A stretch of DNA of 64,000 nucleotides, from contig NC_035791.1 of the NCBI RefSeq assembly GCF_001653235.2, positions 3,844,001 to 3,908,000 on the forward strand. Reading direction: 5' to 3'. A program made the position numbers and the translations under genes. The number at the start of each line of letters is the position of its first letter. The stretch's first letter is position 1. The notes under the pieces were generated by a model. The model saw only the letters and a list, made by a program, of their open reading frames with translations. It had not been told where the DNA came from and did no database searches. Positions 11,149-22,600 of the stretch are shown here, piece by piece. Source of the stretch: Pochonia chlamydosporia 170. Lineage: Eukaryota; Ascomycota; Sordariomycetes; Hypocreales; Clavicipitaceae.

Positions 11149-13447
11149 TTCAGCGATGGGATGTATGAGGGATTCGGGACAGCGGCGCGGTCGTCGTCTT
11201 TGAGATTTCAGAACGCGGACTAGACTTTCGATTAGTACATGTATCCTTCTAAAGCGCTGATGCTTTTCCATAGCCTCTTTGCGACTCAAAATCTTCATAT
11301 ATGCTCTGGAAGGCCGAGTTGTGCATATCAAAGTGATGCAAAGGTTCGGAGTGGTAGCATCTACTTACGAGCAGGAGATGCGGTCGAAACGCCAGCGGAA
11401 GGCCAAGGCTACCAGAGTCTATGTCACTCGCCTCGCCAGAGAAACGAAGGTGTGCTGAACTAAGAGGTGAAGCAAGCAGGTGGGCCAGGTCCGTCCAGAA
11501 GCTCAAGTGCTCTCGTTTGTCGGAAACAAAGCAGAGACGGAAGGGGGTGTATAAATCGGTCGTGGTGTCCGTGGTGTCCCAGGCGGGGATTTTAAGGGTG
11601 CATGCAGCGCGAGGTGAAGTCAGGGCAAGCAGGAACTGTGGCCTCGTAGGTCGCAATGAAAAAAGATATTTTCATAAGAAGCAGTTGGAAATACTGAAGC
11701 AGAGTTTGTTCAGCAAATAGTCCCAAAAAAAAATATGCCACCGCGACGGAAGACTTATGGGAATAATGTTTTGCTAGGTTGAGAAAGGGACCAGCCAAGT
11801 GATGTGATTCAATGTTGCTTTGCTTTGGCGGGGCCGACCAAACACACCAAACACCAGACACCAGACTTCAATCTGCAGTCCTCACGTCAGGCCAAGTCAA
11901 GTCTGCTAAATGGATGGGCGGTGGAAGAAGACCCCTGGCCATCCAGGGGTGGAGGCACCAGACGATGATTGGGACTCCAAATGGGACTGGGGGCTTGGGA
12001 CTGGGGCTTGGGACTGGGCTTGGGGGTAAACATGGAGATGGAGCCAGAATCAGACTTGACATGGACGGCTACCTACCAGAGGTCATCGTGGCGGCGCGCA
12101 TTTGCTCCTATAATGTCAATACACAATCACGTCTACATGTGATTCTCCAAAGACAAAATAACAGCACCATGTGATGAGCGATTGATGGCCACGGAAAACA
12201 TTGAACCAGCCACAACCGAAGGCACCTGCACTTCAGTCTGGTGCCAGGCGTCATGCCCAACGGGAGCATTTGAGGCGGTCTGGAGCCAATCAGAGCCCAA
12301 CCGCCAAAGTGGAATGGCTTGTGGTGCCTGACCAGACACTTTCCTGGCAGGTGCGCTGCTGTTGTTGCTGCTACCCTATTATGCCCTCAAACATCAAATC
12401 TCAAGTCATCGCGTCCAAAGACATTCAGTAACCTGCTTTGAATATCAAAACAAAGGCCCGGAATATCTTCAGAAACCTCGCAACTATCTTGGAGCTCTCC
12501 AATAGAGTGAATTTCGGCGTGATGCCCTTGCATTTGGAGCTCGGATGTGGTGACGACTCTTTGTTGTCGCTTTGAAGTTCCTGCCAGTGAGCCCACTCCA
12601 GTCCCTCTTGTTGCCCAGCGACGGACAGGCATCACTATGCTGCCGGTTGCAATTGATGGCCCAACCAACTTGCTGCCCTGATAATAAGCTAACAACACGT
12701 CATGCAGATTAATGGCATGGCATCCAAGGATTTCGGCACTTCGGGTTACCCGTCCTCAACCCATGTTCCCGGCTACAGAGACCACACTCATTAGTTTGAC
12801 GCGATGATATTGCAATCGCTCAACCGCGTCCAGTCGCGCTGGTGGCCCGACTGCTTCTTGAGCTGCTTCATGGTAAACCCCCGGAAAGCGTTTCATTCCG
12901 TGTTCAGGCAGATATCTTATAGTCTATGATGACATGAAATGGCTTTCATCCCTTCATCTCCAAACACTGAACTTGGTTCTTTACCATTACGATGCTCTGC
13001 GCAAATACCTATTTGCACATGCGAATGGCGCCATAGGATGGTCCTGGCCCTACAAACAAGCCGTGAATGCCTATTCTCAATGATTGGCGCGGCTTCAGTG
13101 CCAACATCATTCTCATGGAAGCTCTTTGTTCCTACCCGACGATTTCTCCATGTTGACATGTTCTATTCTGTCGATGAAATTCCAAGAGTTGTGTTCAAAT
13201 TACTCACTATTCCCACAAGTGTGAAGACTGTAATCTAGGCAGGTTGGTTTAGTTATTTAAGGATGGTCCTGGGCTCATCTGGAGTCGGAAAGATATACTC
13301 GGTTATTGACAATGTTAACATTTTCTTGCTTATCGCTCTTCACATTTACTGCAATCTCGTATTAACAGCTTTAACTTCCTCTCATTTGATATAGTCAACC
13401 ATCCTGCTGGCAGGGTATTTAGTTATCAGTGTGTCGGATCCTTCGAA
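11149..13447. other. Intergenic: STU2 upstream region
   Basis: About 2.3 kb of non-coding DNA between divergent genes. It holds the STU2 promoter, a G-rich minisatellite (11983-12026) and a good CCAAT box in the context GAGCCAATCAG (12282-12292). That box is about 1.1 kb from both flanking starts, so its target is unclear. Open frames on both strands are short and without family features. Confidence 0.65.
11983..12026 (+). repeat. G-rich minisatellite with G-quadruplex potential
   Basis: Imperfect tandem copies of a unit like GGGACTGGGGCTT. Seven runs of three or more G lie within 44 bases on the plus strand, which satisfies the usual G-quadruplex pattern. It lies about 0.85 kb upstream of the STU2 start. 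Confidence 0.75.
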
Positions 13448-14039
13448 ATGTCCTCAGAAACGGGTTCACCCTCAAATCAAACCCAACAATGTTACCATGC
13501 ATTGGATGAGTATCAAGTGCACGTCGAATATACAAACTGGGCTGAGCAATGCGACGAAATAGATAACTTATGCTTACGGTTTGGCAGAAAGCAGATAAGG
13601 GCCCGGGGAAGTCTCTGGGCGTTAGTTAAATGCCTGCCCGCAGACATGTAAGTATAGCATGAATCTGGAAGTCTTGGAGCAGCTCATTGACATGATCTAT
13701 AGGGGAGGCAAAGCATTCCATAGAGGCGGAACAGACCCGAGTGAACCCGAACATGTCACCGTGAGCTTTTTTAGTGGTGCCTCAGAGAAAGATGGCGGTA
13801 TGTTTGTGGGAACGCATCACATCCCTCGAAGATGGGATGGACGAAGAATTGTGAGAAAGCCAAGTCTGCTGAGACATATAACTAGTCGTCGCGTTTCTGT
13901 TTTTAACCCATGCCCGACTCCCACCACTGGTCGAGGCGTGCTTCCGCGAAGCGCTAGGCTTTCTACATATCTTGGTTCTGGAGTCTATTCTTTGCCATCG
14001 CCACGTTCACCTCACTCGCCCTATATGCGAGCTTTCTAG
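13448..14039 (+). CDS. Small hypothetical protein, two-exon model
   Basis: I do not recognise this protein. The model joins 13448-13647 to 13703-14039 across a 55-bp intron with a perfect GTAAGT donor and a CTATAG acceptor. This gives 179 codons (178 residues) with the phase preserved. Without splicing the first frame stops two codons after the donor, so the splice is what makes a longer product. The N-terminal 66 residues are acidic and contain three cysteines. The second exon runs from Gly/Asp-rich to basic and Ser/Pro-rich. No signal peptide or membrane segment is visible. The gene lies between divergent STU2 and NTR1, where a conserved block may exist. It could equally be a chance frame with a chance donor, or part of the NTR1 upstream transcript. 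Confidence 0.35.
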
Positions 14040-14626
14040 CTTATGTATGAGCTGGTTAGTAGGGCTTAGGTTGGTGTCCTGGTTTTGGGGATGAGGAAAA
14101 TACGAAGTTGGACATGACATGCCTTCTGGTTGTTTAAAGACCAAAGTCCAGGTATACACTTGTATGGTAGCTCACACCATCTAAATAGAATGCATTTATA
14201 GAAGTGACATCGAGGTGACATTTGAGTCCCCCCGTTTCATGCACTCGTGCCACCATGTGATAGCGCCACAGTACCAACTCGACTCAACTGTACGATACAT
14301 CAACTGAGTAGCTATGTTTTTCGGTCCCAAAAAACAGAGAAAAATTGAAACCGGTTTCATTAGTTTTCAGTACTATACTAGGAAAATAAAAATCTAACAT
14401 TCATCTTTGTTTGCTCAATCGCCGCAGACACAAAGAAATTGGCGTTTTGGACATCAAAGAATCATCATCGGTCACGTGCTGATAAGGTGACATATCTGAA
14501 GCTCTTGCTGCCTGCGTGGGATGGATACCTACAACGCCAGTAACTTTTTCGTTTCAAACATTTGGCATGGAAAAATTTGCGACACCATTATAAGAAGCTC
14601 CGAGAGCTCTAAATCAACAAGCCGAA
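14040..14626 (+). promoter_or_regulatory. NTR1/TFIP11 upstream region with CACGTG and GATA sites
   Basis: 587 bases upstream of the NTR1-type gene. About 150 bases before its ATG is GTCACGTG (14471-14478), an E-box of the Cbf1/bHLH class. It is followed two bases later by GATAAG (14481-14486), a GATA-factor site. The two sites seen together suggest promoter elements, but binding is inferred from the consensus only. Confidence 0.45.
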
Positions 14627-16987
14627 ATGTCGAGCAACGGCAACTTTCAGTTCGACCCGTCGCGTCTCACGAAAGCTGCCGCCGCTGAATTCTCGTCTTC
14701 GGCATCAGAAGACGAGGATGACTACCGCATACCAGGCGTGGCAGCGGACGACGATGAGTTCGGCGACTTTAACCCCAGAAAAAAGCGGCGACTCGGCAAG
14801 AACAATAAGGAGAAGGCTGCACTTGGTATTTTTGGCTCCGACAGCGAGGATGATGGGCCAGGGTCGAGATGGAAACGAAAGTCTCTCCGAAATAAGGGCA
14901 TGACCTTTGTTTCGACGAATTCCAAAGCAAACAAATCCGAGGACGAAATGGAATCAGAGGATAACAAGCCGGTGTTGGGCAGTTGGAATAATGACGAAGA
15001 CGACGACGGTCAAGACGATGACGAAGAAGACGACGATGACAACACAACAAGTGGTATTGGGTTGGGCTTTGGGCGCGGCCTAGGCTCTACATTCCAGCGA
15101 GCCACCGAAGATGAAGAAGACGAGACCATAAAAGCCTCTCCTCCGAAGGTGAAGTCTAGATTCCAAGGGGGCGGCGTCCTTGGAAGGGGCTTCGTGCCAT
15201 CATCCGCGAACGAGCCCGTTTTAAAAGAGACGGTGGCGAATAAAGAACCACCTCAAAACAAACCACAGCATAGCACTTTCACTAGCAAAGGAAAAATCAA
15301 CGCCAAAGGCTTTGGAGCACGAATGATGGCTAAAATGGGCTACGTCCAAGGCACAGGTCTCGGTAAAGAAGGACAAGGAAGAAACTTAATCATTGAAGCG
15401 AATCTACGACCTCAAGGTGCTGGTTTGGGAGCCGTCAAGGAGAAATCCGAACATGAACGCCGGGAAGAGAAGCGCCAAGCGGAATTACGGGGCGAAAAGG
15501 TAATCGATTCTGATGAAGAGGAGAAGAAACGCAAGAGAGCCAAGAAGAAGGCTCTCGGAGGTGCAGCTGGCAGCGGTGCTAGTACTCCGCGAAGACAAAA
15601 GACGAAATACTTGACAGCTGAAGAATTGAAAGCCTCAGCTCCGGGCTTAAATATTCCAGAAGCTTTTACGCCCATTTTGGACATGACTGGACCTGGGAGC
15701 AAGATGCTCACATCAACAAGCGGAATCATGACGCCAACATCTGGTGTGCCTGAATCAACAGAACTGATTGAGGCAAGGAAATTGGTCAAACGAGCGCAAG
15801 CAGATCTCCAAGCTTTTTCTGAAGAGTGGAGAAGCCTTGAGGAACGCAAGACTTGGGTCAATGCTGAACTGGAGGAAAGGGAACGAGAAATGGAAGACCT
15901 GCGGTCCGACTTTGAGAGACTCCAAGCGTTTTCTAGCATGATTGCTGAACAGCTCACCGTGGATTCCGACTGGGATTTAGTTATCAACTGTTTGCAGAAA
16001 GCAGCTGAGCTTGGTACTGCCAACGCTGACACGGCAGACATTGCCGTCGCTGCGGTTCACCCTTTCTTCCGAGACACTGAATGGGATCCTCTCGCAGAAC
16101 CGTCTAAGTTTACGCCGGAACTCAAGCGTTTAGCACCATTGCTCATGAAGTCGCAAAATGAAGGTCGCTCTGTTGACAAGTGGCACTCGAACAGTCTGCA
16201 GCAGGAAGGCATCTATCGGAGACACCAGAAAGCTACAACACCGTACGAAAGCATGATGTATAAAAACTGGCTGCCGCGTGTTGTCACAGCAATCCGCGAA
16301 TGGGACCCGTTGACGCCGAGTCCAATGCTCGACGTGGTAGAGAGCTGGAACGACCTGCTCCCCCCTTTCATAAGAGCTCAGGTCATGGACCATGTAGCAC
16401 GGAAGCTTGAGACTGCGGTTTCGGACTGGAATCCCAAAAAGAAGCGTCAAAGTCACCATCTGCCGCACACTTGGCTCTTCCCGTGGTTACAGCACCTGCC
16501 TCCGTACCACCTAGATCCAAAGGGCACCGGCCTAGTGGCAGACGTCAAGAGAAAGTTCCGACAGCTCATTGACGTCTGGGAGTTTGAGCGCGGAACAGTA
16601 CCTGGCCTGAAGCAATGGGAGGACGTCTTGGGCAGTCAATGGCGACCACTTATCATGTCTCACGTACTTCCATCCATGGGTCGATACTTGAGAATGAATT
16701 TCCGTGTCGACCCTGCAGACCAAGAGCCTTACCTCCCTGTCCTCACAGGGGTGATGACGTGGAATCGCATGCTTGGTGACACCATTATTGCCGAGGTGCT
16801 TGTACAAGATGTCTTTCCAATGTGGTACGACAAACTGCGGGAGTGGTTGGCCCTTGGCGAAGCAGACCTTGAGGAAGTGGCAGAGTGGTACAGCTGGTGG
16901 CGTGGCGTGTTGTTGAAGGACATGGCTCACGTCAAGGGGGTCAGAAATGAATTGGATAAGGGACTGCAAATTATGAACATTGTGTAA
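14627..16987 (+). CDS. NTR1: G-patch spliceosome disassembly factor, NTR1/Spp382/TFIP11 family
   Basis: Family members recruit and activate the DEAH helicase Prp43 to take apart the intron-lariat spliceosome in the nucleus. This is a single exon of 786 residues, close to animal TFIP11 (about 840) and yeast Ntr1 (about 710). The N-terminus matches the TIP_N region, with an acidic Ser/Glu/Asp stretch and a basic PRKKRRLGK cluster near residue 50. The G-patch is at about 226-272, with MMAKMGYVQGTGLGKEGQGR and spaced glycines. A Lys/Arg-rich segment follows at about 275-310, then a coiled coil at about 380-440. The C-terminal half is the GCFC-like domain, rich in tryptophan. The start lies in a good context and opens directly into the family N-terminus. 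The stop (16985-16987) is followed 12 bases later by a TACTCCGTA motif, within the probable 3' UTR. Confidence 0.93.
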   Translation: MSSNGNFQFDPSRLTKAAAAEFSSSASEDEDDYRIPGVAADDDEFGDFNPRKKRRLGKNNKEKAALGIFGSDSEDDGPGSRWKRKSLRNKGMTFVSTNSKANKSEDEMESEDNKPVLGSWNNDEDDDGQDDDEEDDDDNTTSGIGLGFGRGLGSTFQRATEDEEDETIKASPPKVKSRFQGGGVLGRGFVPSSANEPVLKETVANKEPPQNKPQHSTFTSKGKINAKGFGARMMAKMGYVQGTGLGKEGQGRNLIIEANLRPQGAGLGAVKEKSEHERREEKRQAELRGEKVIDSDEEEKKRKRAKKKALGGAAGSGASTPRRQKTKYLTAEELKASAPGLNIPEAFTPILDMTGPGSKMLTSTSGIMTPTSGVPESTELIEARKLVKRAQADLQAFSEEWRSLEERKTWVNAELEEREREMEDLRSDFERLQAFSSMIAEQLTVDSDWDLVINCLQKAAELGTANADTADIAVAAVHPFFRDTEWDPLAEPSKFTPELKRLAPLLMKSQNEGRSVDKWHSNSLQQEGIYRRHQKATTPYESMMYKNWLPRVVTAIREWDPLTPSPMLDVVESWNDLLPPFIRAQVMDHVARKLETAVSDWNPKKKRQSHHLPHTWLFPWLQHLPPYHLDPKGTGLVADVKRKFRQLIDVWEFERGTVPGLKQWEDVLGSQWRPLIMSHVLPSMGRYLRMNFRVDPADQEPYLPVLTGVMTWNRMLGDTIIAEVLVQDVFPMWYDKLREWLALGEADLEEVAEWYSWWRGVLLKDMAHVKGVRNELDKGLQIMNIV

Positions 16988-19612
16988 TGTGTATTTTATA
17001 CTCCGTATAGACTCTGGGGTTGGGATAAAATGGAATCACATAGCCTTGCGCCATGGATGCTGCAAGGTCAACCCAACCATTTCTTGTTTTCGGCTCGCAT
17101 CACACCGTGTTCTAGGATACGCCAATGATTTGAATATGCTAAGTACCCTGTATATGTTGGTAGCTATGGTTCTCAAGTGAGACAGACACTCGCGTGGCCG
17201 GTTTGCAAGGCCAATTGGAATAGCTTCCCGTGCAACCGTCTCAGGCCAGCGCAGCCTCGGCAACTAGACCCGACTGGTGTTGTTGGTTGCAAGGAAAGCG
17301 GACATTCGAGCAATGAAAGCATGACAGGCCAGGATTGAATACCAAAGAATTTCCATGATACCCCCTCGCGACTCGGCGTAGTACTATGGAAATGTTGAAC
17401 GCACATATTGTGATGTTGCGCTGGAGGGGGAGACGGCGTGCACGGAGCTGTAGGAATTGGACTGCTGCTATTATCAGGGTACTACGTTACTACGGCGAGG
17501 AGAGCGTCTTTGACTCAAAGTCGGAACATGTGTATGGAAAAGTATTTGAAGCTGGCTCTAGAGATTGAAGGCGTTTAGCTTGATGTTCCCATTAGGAGGC
17601 ATCAGAAGCATGTGGCCACTACCACAGCTCCCCTTGTCGCATAACAAACGCCAAATCACCACATCACAATAGGGCATCTAGAAAACACCCAAATTACGGC
17701 CTATTTGTAAAAGCCAGGCGCTTTGGCTACCACAGGAACAATGGCAGCCCACTCCCAGCAGGGGCAGGGCCTAGATGACGCCGCCCTGACATTTGGGTGC
17801 CGAACAGGACAAGCCACCCGGTTGGCAGACGGGACCATGATGGATGCCACGCGGGTTTTATTGTTGTCCGGGGGCTGGAATATGGATTTCCGTAAAGCTG
17901 GATGTTGCAGACGGAGATGTTTGGTTTGGCAGGGTAACATGCGGATGAATCAGGGAAGCGAAGAGAGGCTTGGGCCGTGCATTTTCGACTTGGGATGGCT
18001 GATGGTTTTTGGCCCGGCGGTTTTTGCTCCATCTGAAACGAGATTAGAGATTCGGTTCAAGGAGATGTTTCCGAATGTAGCGGCAGGGCTGCATTACATG
18101 CGGTGAGGGTGGTATTTGGTGACATGTTGTCTGGGGGCGGTTGTTCACGTGGGTTGATGTAGACTATTTTGCGGTTAGCACATGGTGATTTATGTGAATG
18201 GATGATGATGCCCACGGTAAGGTATTGAATGAAGGAGACAGTCGCCGATGAGTATTGAGGGAATGGGAATTTGCAGGGATGGGATGAAGAGGATTGGATT
18301 CTTGGAGGTTCCTGGCCACCATTGACGACATGGAGTTTGAATGGCCCCAAGCGTCCGTTGAAGCCCCCAAAGGTTATGTCCACATTGATGCGCCAGGCTG
18401 GCTGGACGATATGAGACCAGATTGGAGCAGATCAAATTGTGGATGGATTAAATGGATATGAATTGATGGTCCCCTGTCTGGTCTGCTGGGCGGCAACGGC
18501 CAGGCAGAATTGGAATACGCCTGCAAAGGGAAGAGGGAGAGCAGAATTAGACTTGACGACATGGAGGAACATGCAGAGAAGAGAACAGGCCATTCAGTAG
18601 ACGGATGCACTGCGCAAGTGCTGTATTGTACCAGACAGCAGACGACACTGAAGAGTCATTCAGACCATGACAAGGACTTGAGATTGACCAGACCAGACTT
18701 GACCCCCTGGCTGACCATTGATCAGCTTCTGGGTCTAGTTGACAGCCATCAAACTTGGAATGATGGCCAAGTCATTGAATTGATGTCAGTCAATATTCCA
18801 TGGCAACTTGTTAGCAAGGCAGGGCCCTACCAGCCAAGTGCACATCAATGATGCGTCTGGTGGTCAAGGTTATTCCCCCTGTCCCGTCAAAGTCTCTCCG
18901 TGCCAAGTCCAGCACTTCCCACATTGCCATCATCGCCATCTCCCATCAACCACATGCATTAGATTTAATCGGCCTCAACTCCCTTTTTGTCACGTCACCA
19001 CTGTCAAACTTATTTTAATTGGGACCGCGCCTCATCGCGCCCACTGCATTGTCGTCTGGTGCCTTTGCCCACCTGCGCGCCGGTTGCTCGTTGTCGTGTG
19101 ACGCCAGGCAGTTTGCCATCAATCTTATTATTCAGTCAAGTTTCTCCTATTATTTTTATCTGCGCTGGTCTGGTCTGGCCTGGCCCAGTGCCCTTTTTTT
19201 TAATTATTATTTTCTGCCACATGCGGTACGGAGTCAAGTCCAGGGCTCCTCCACTTTGCTTGCCCCCAACTTAAGCCCAAGTGGTCCACCGTCTGCCAAC
19301 AGATTCGCTCCGACAGGCTCCAGCTCCAGTCCAGACTCCGATTATCTGCTTGTGCTCAAGCTGATTGCCCTCGAAGATTGAATGCCCCGAGCCGAATGCC
19401 CAACCGCTGGCCACTACGGCTACTGGGCTGCGACTACGACTAGGACTCCCAGGCCTCGACACTTCATTCTTGTCCTGCCAACACCAACCAACATCATCCC
19501 GGTTCTGCAGCGCAGTACATGATCCGGCTCATCGAGCCCATCTCCGTCCATTCCCTTGCCTTCCACCGCCGGTGCTGCCAGTCGCCCGGCGCTTTGACAT
19601 AGAAACGTCGCC
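16988..19612. other. Intergenic: NTR1 3' flank and SAPS-gene promoter
   Basis: About 2.6 kb without a supportable gene. It carries one TACTCCGTA (16999-17007), a near copy (19227-19235) and three copies of CCAGACCAG/CTGGTCTGG (18688-18696, 19165-19173, 19170-19178). The last 300 bases are pyrimidine-rich on the plus strand, as expected for a fungal promoter and 5' leader before the ATG at 19613. Confidence 0.65.
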
Positions 19613-22600
19613 ATGTTTTGGAGATTTGGCGGCTACGCCAACATCTCCACCATCGACACAATCCTCGACAAACCCGACTTCACCCTCGAGGAGCTGCTAG
19701 ACGAGAGCGACCTCATTCAGGAGCTCAAGCAGCACAACTCTAAGCTCATCGAATATCTCCGCGAGGACAACATCCTCCAGAAGCTGCTGGAGTATGTAGT
19801 CGCCCCGAAACTCGAAGTCTTCGCAACCCCCGACGACCCCACCGACGATGAGTCCAAGGGCAAAACCCGTCTGCTACCCTTCTCACGGCCGCGTGCGTCT
19901 TCCCGCGCTACCGATGTCACCGAAAATGACGACGAGGAGCAGGAAAAGAGGCGCAATAGATATGCCCTCGTTGCTTCCGAAGTCTTGAGCTCCGACACGT
20001 GGTCCATCTACGAGGCCCTGACCGAGAACCGTGACCTGATTCGCAAGTTTTGGAAGTTTCTTGAGCGTCCTGCCCCCCTCGATCCGCTCCAGGCAAGCTA
20101 CTTCACAAAGGTCAATGAGTCTCTGTTCGAAAAGAAGACCGACGACATGATGGAGCTGTTTCGGAGCATCCCCAATGTTGTCCCCGAGCTTCTGAGGCAT
20201 GTCGAATGCCCCATGATTATGGATCTACTTCTCAAGATTATCGCCCTGGATCGGAACGAAGGAGGACAAGGCATTGTCGAGGTTCGTACAAAACAAAAAT
20301 CAAAAGATATCTGATCTGCTTTCATTCTGCAATCTAGTCACCGCGCAAAACACTCCCCTGCTGACTGACCTAATCCAGTGGCTCTATTCAAAGGACATCA
20401 TTCCCACACTACTCTCCTGCCTCGACCCGAAGCACAGCTGGGTTGTGCAGACGGCTGCGGGTGACTTTATCAAGGCTATTATTACCATCTCCGCCAACGC
20501 CTCACAAAACGAACAACAATGCATCGGCCCCAACGAGCTCACACGTCAGCTGGTATCGCAACCCTGTGTCGAACAGCTGATCGGCTATATGCTCGGAGGA
20601 GGAAACCCACTTACCGTAGGTGTCGGAATTGTCATCGAAGTCATCAGAAAGAACAACTCGGATTATGACCCCGACGTGGGCACAGAAGCCAACCAAGTTC
20701 CTTCCAGCCGAGATCCAATTTACCTTGGGAATCTGTTGCGGCTTTTCGCCCAGAATGTGCCCAAGTTCATGAGCCTTATCATGGACGGGCCTGCACGCAA
20801 AGCGGGCTCCGACTCTACCTTTGGGGAGAAGCTCGAGCCTCTCGGTTTCGATCGATTCAAGACTTGCGAATTGATGGCAGAGCTGTTACATTGCAGTAAC
20901 ATGGGGCTGCTCAATGAAGTTGGGTCCGAAGAATTGATCGCAACGCGAGATGCTGAACGTCAACGTCTGCGAGTCCAAGGAAAGCTGGGACCCTTGCGAG
21001 AAGATGACCAGTCTGCTGATGATCTCACCATGCGCATGGGCCATGGTGGCGTCCACGACGAAGGTCGACGTCTCGAGGTTACAAATGCTGACGAAGATGG
21101 CTTCGAGGAAGTTGAGCCTAGCAAAGAAATGAACGAAGACACGTCGCACGAATTTGTCAAGGCCGAAGACGACATTGCTGCCGCTGCACCCTCGTCATTC
21201 ATCGAAAAGGACGAAGATGATTTTGTGGACGAGCCGCTCAGCTCTCCTCGTCTGGCTGTAGGTGCTGACAAGATCAATGAGCAGCGTTTCGAGGATCCTG
21301 ATCTAGTTGTGGCGCCGCTTTCACCTTCAAAGGCGAAACCGGCTGAGGTATCGGAACCCGAGACAGTGGCCACGGCCAACAATGCCCGGTCCACGGAACT
21401 GGACTCGGCGGCTAGGGAGATCGACGAGCATCTCACCTCTACGCAGCAGCCTGCCAATTTATCTGTTTCTACTGACCCTCTTGCTCAGCCCACGACAGGC
21501 GGTGCGTCTTTGAATCCCAACGACTTGGGTGACCAGCACCGAGGCCTTTCTCCTCACCCCGAAGATACCCCGGCTCCGCTGTTCTCTGCTGCGAGTGCTG
21601 CCCAAACCGCCACTACAGAACACAACCCGGAGAGGTTGGAGACTGTTGCTGAAACTTCAGCTGAGTTGGACCTGCCAGAAAGAGTAGAAGCCTCAGAAGA
21701 GACTTCAAACGCAGGCGATTCATCCGTTGCTCAGGAACGGCAACAACCACAAGCAAATATACCCCTGGAGCCTGTTGTTGGAGATTATCTGAAGATGCAA
21801 TTTGTCGAGCACCGTGTTGTACCTGCAATTTTGGTATGTGTCACAGCTCCTCCTCAGCTTTGGTGTTTTATGTTGCACAACTAACGCTATATAGTCCTTT
21901 TTCTTCTCATACCCCTGGAACAACTTTTTGCACAATGTTGTCTATGATATTGTACAGCAAGTCTTCAACGGTCCCATGGATCGTGGCTATAACCCTACTC
22001 TAGCAGTTTCCCTATTCGAAGCAGCTGATATTACAACAGCCATTATCAATGGACAACAGGCTAGCGATGAGTCCCAAGCCAAGACAAAAACCCGCATGGG
22101 ATATATGGGCCACCTGACACTTATTGCTGAAGAAGTGGTCAAGTTCACCGAGAGACATCCACCGGAACTGCTTTCTGAGATGGTCTTGGACAAGGTTATG
22201 AGCCAAGAGTGGATCAACTACGTTGAAGGCGCCCTTGCGGAGACGCGTGAACGTGACAATGCCATCCTGGGCGGAGTTCGGCCTGAAGTTGCTCTTGGCC
22301 ACCGCGCCAGCATAGGCGGTGGCAGCGGCTTGGGTGGTGTTGGACTGTCTGGTTTGGGTGGCGTTTCCGCAACCGGTTCCAATGCTTTGGCGGAAGCAGG
22401 CCTGAATGGCGGCATCGAACTTAGCGAAGGTGGTAACAATGGTATTGGGCCCTTTGCAATCAGCGCCGGGACCCTGATGTCGGGCTTTGGAAGTAGCAGC
22501 GATGAAGAGGACGATGATGGTGATGTTGAGGAGGAAGATGTTAACTCTGAGGTGAGTGGAGATTCTTTTGACGGTCGAAGCATTGGCTCTCCGGAGGTGG

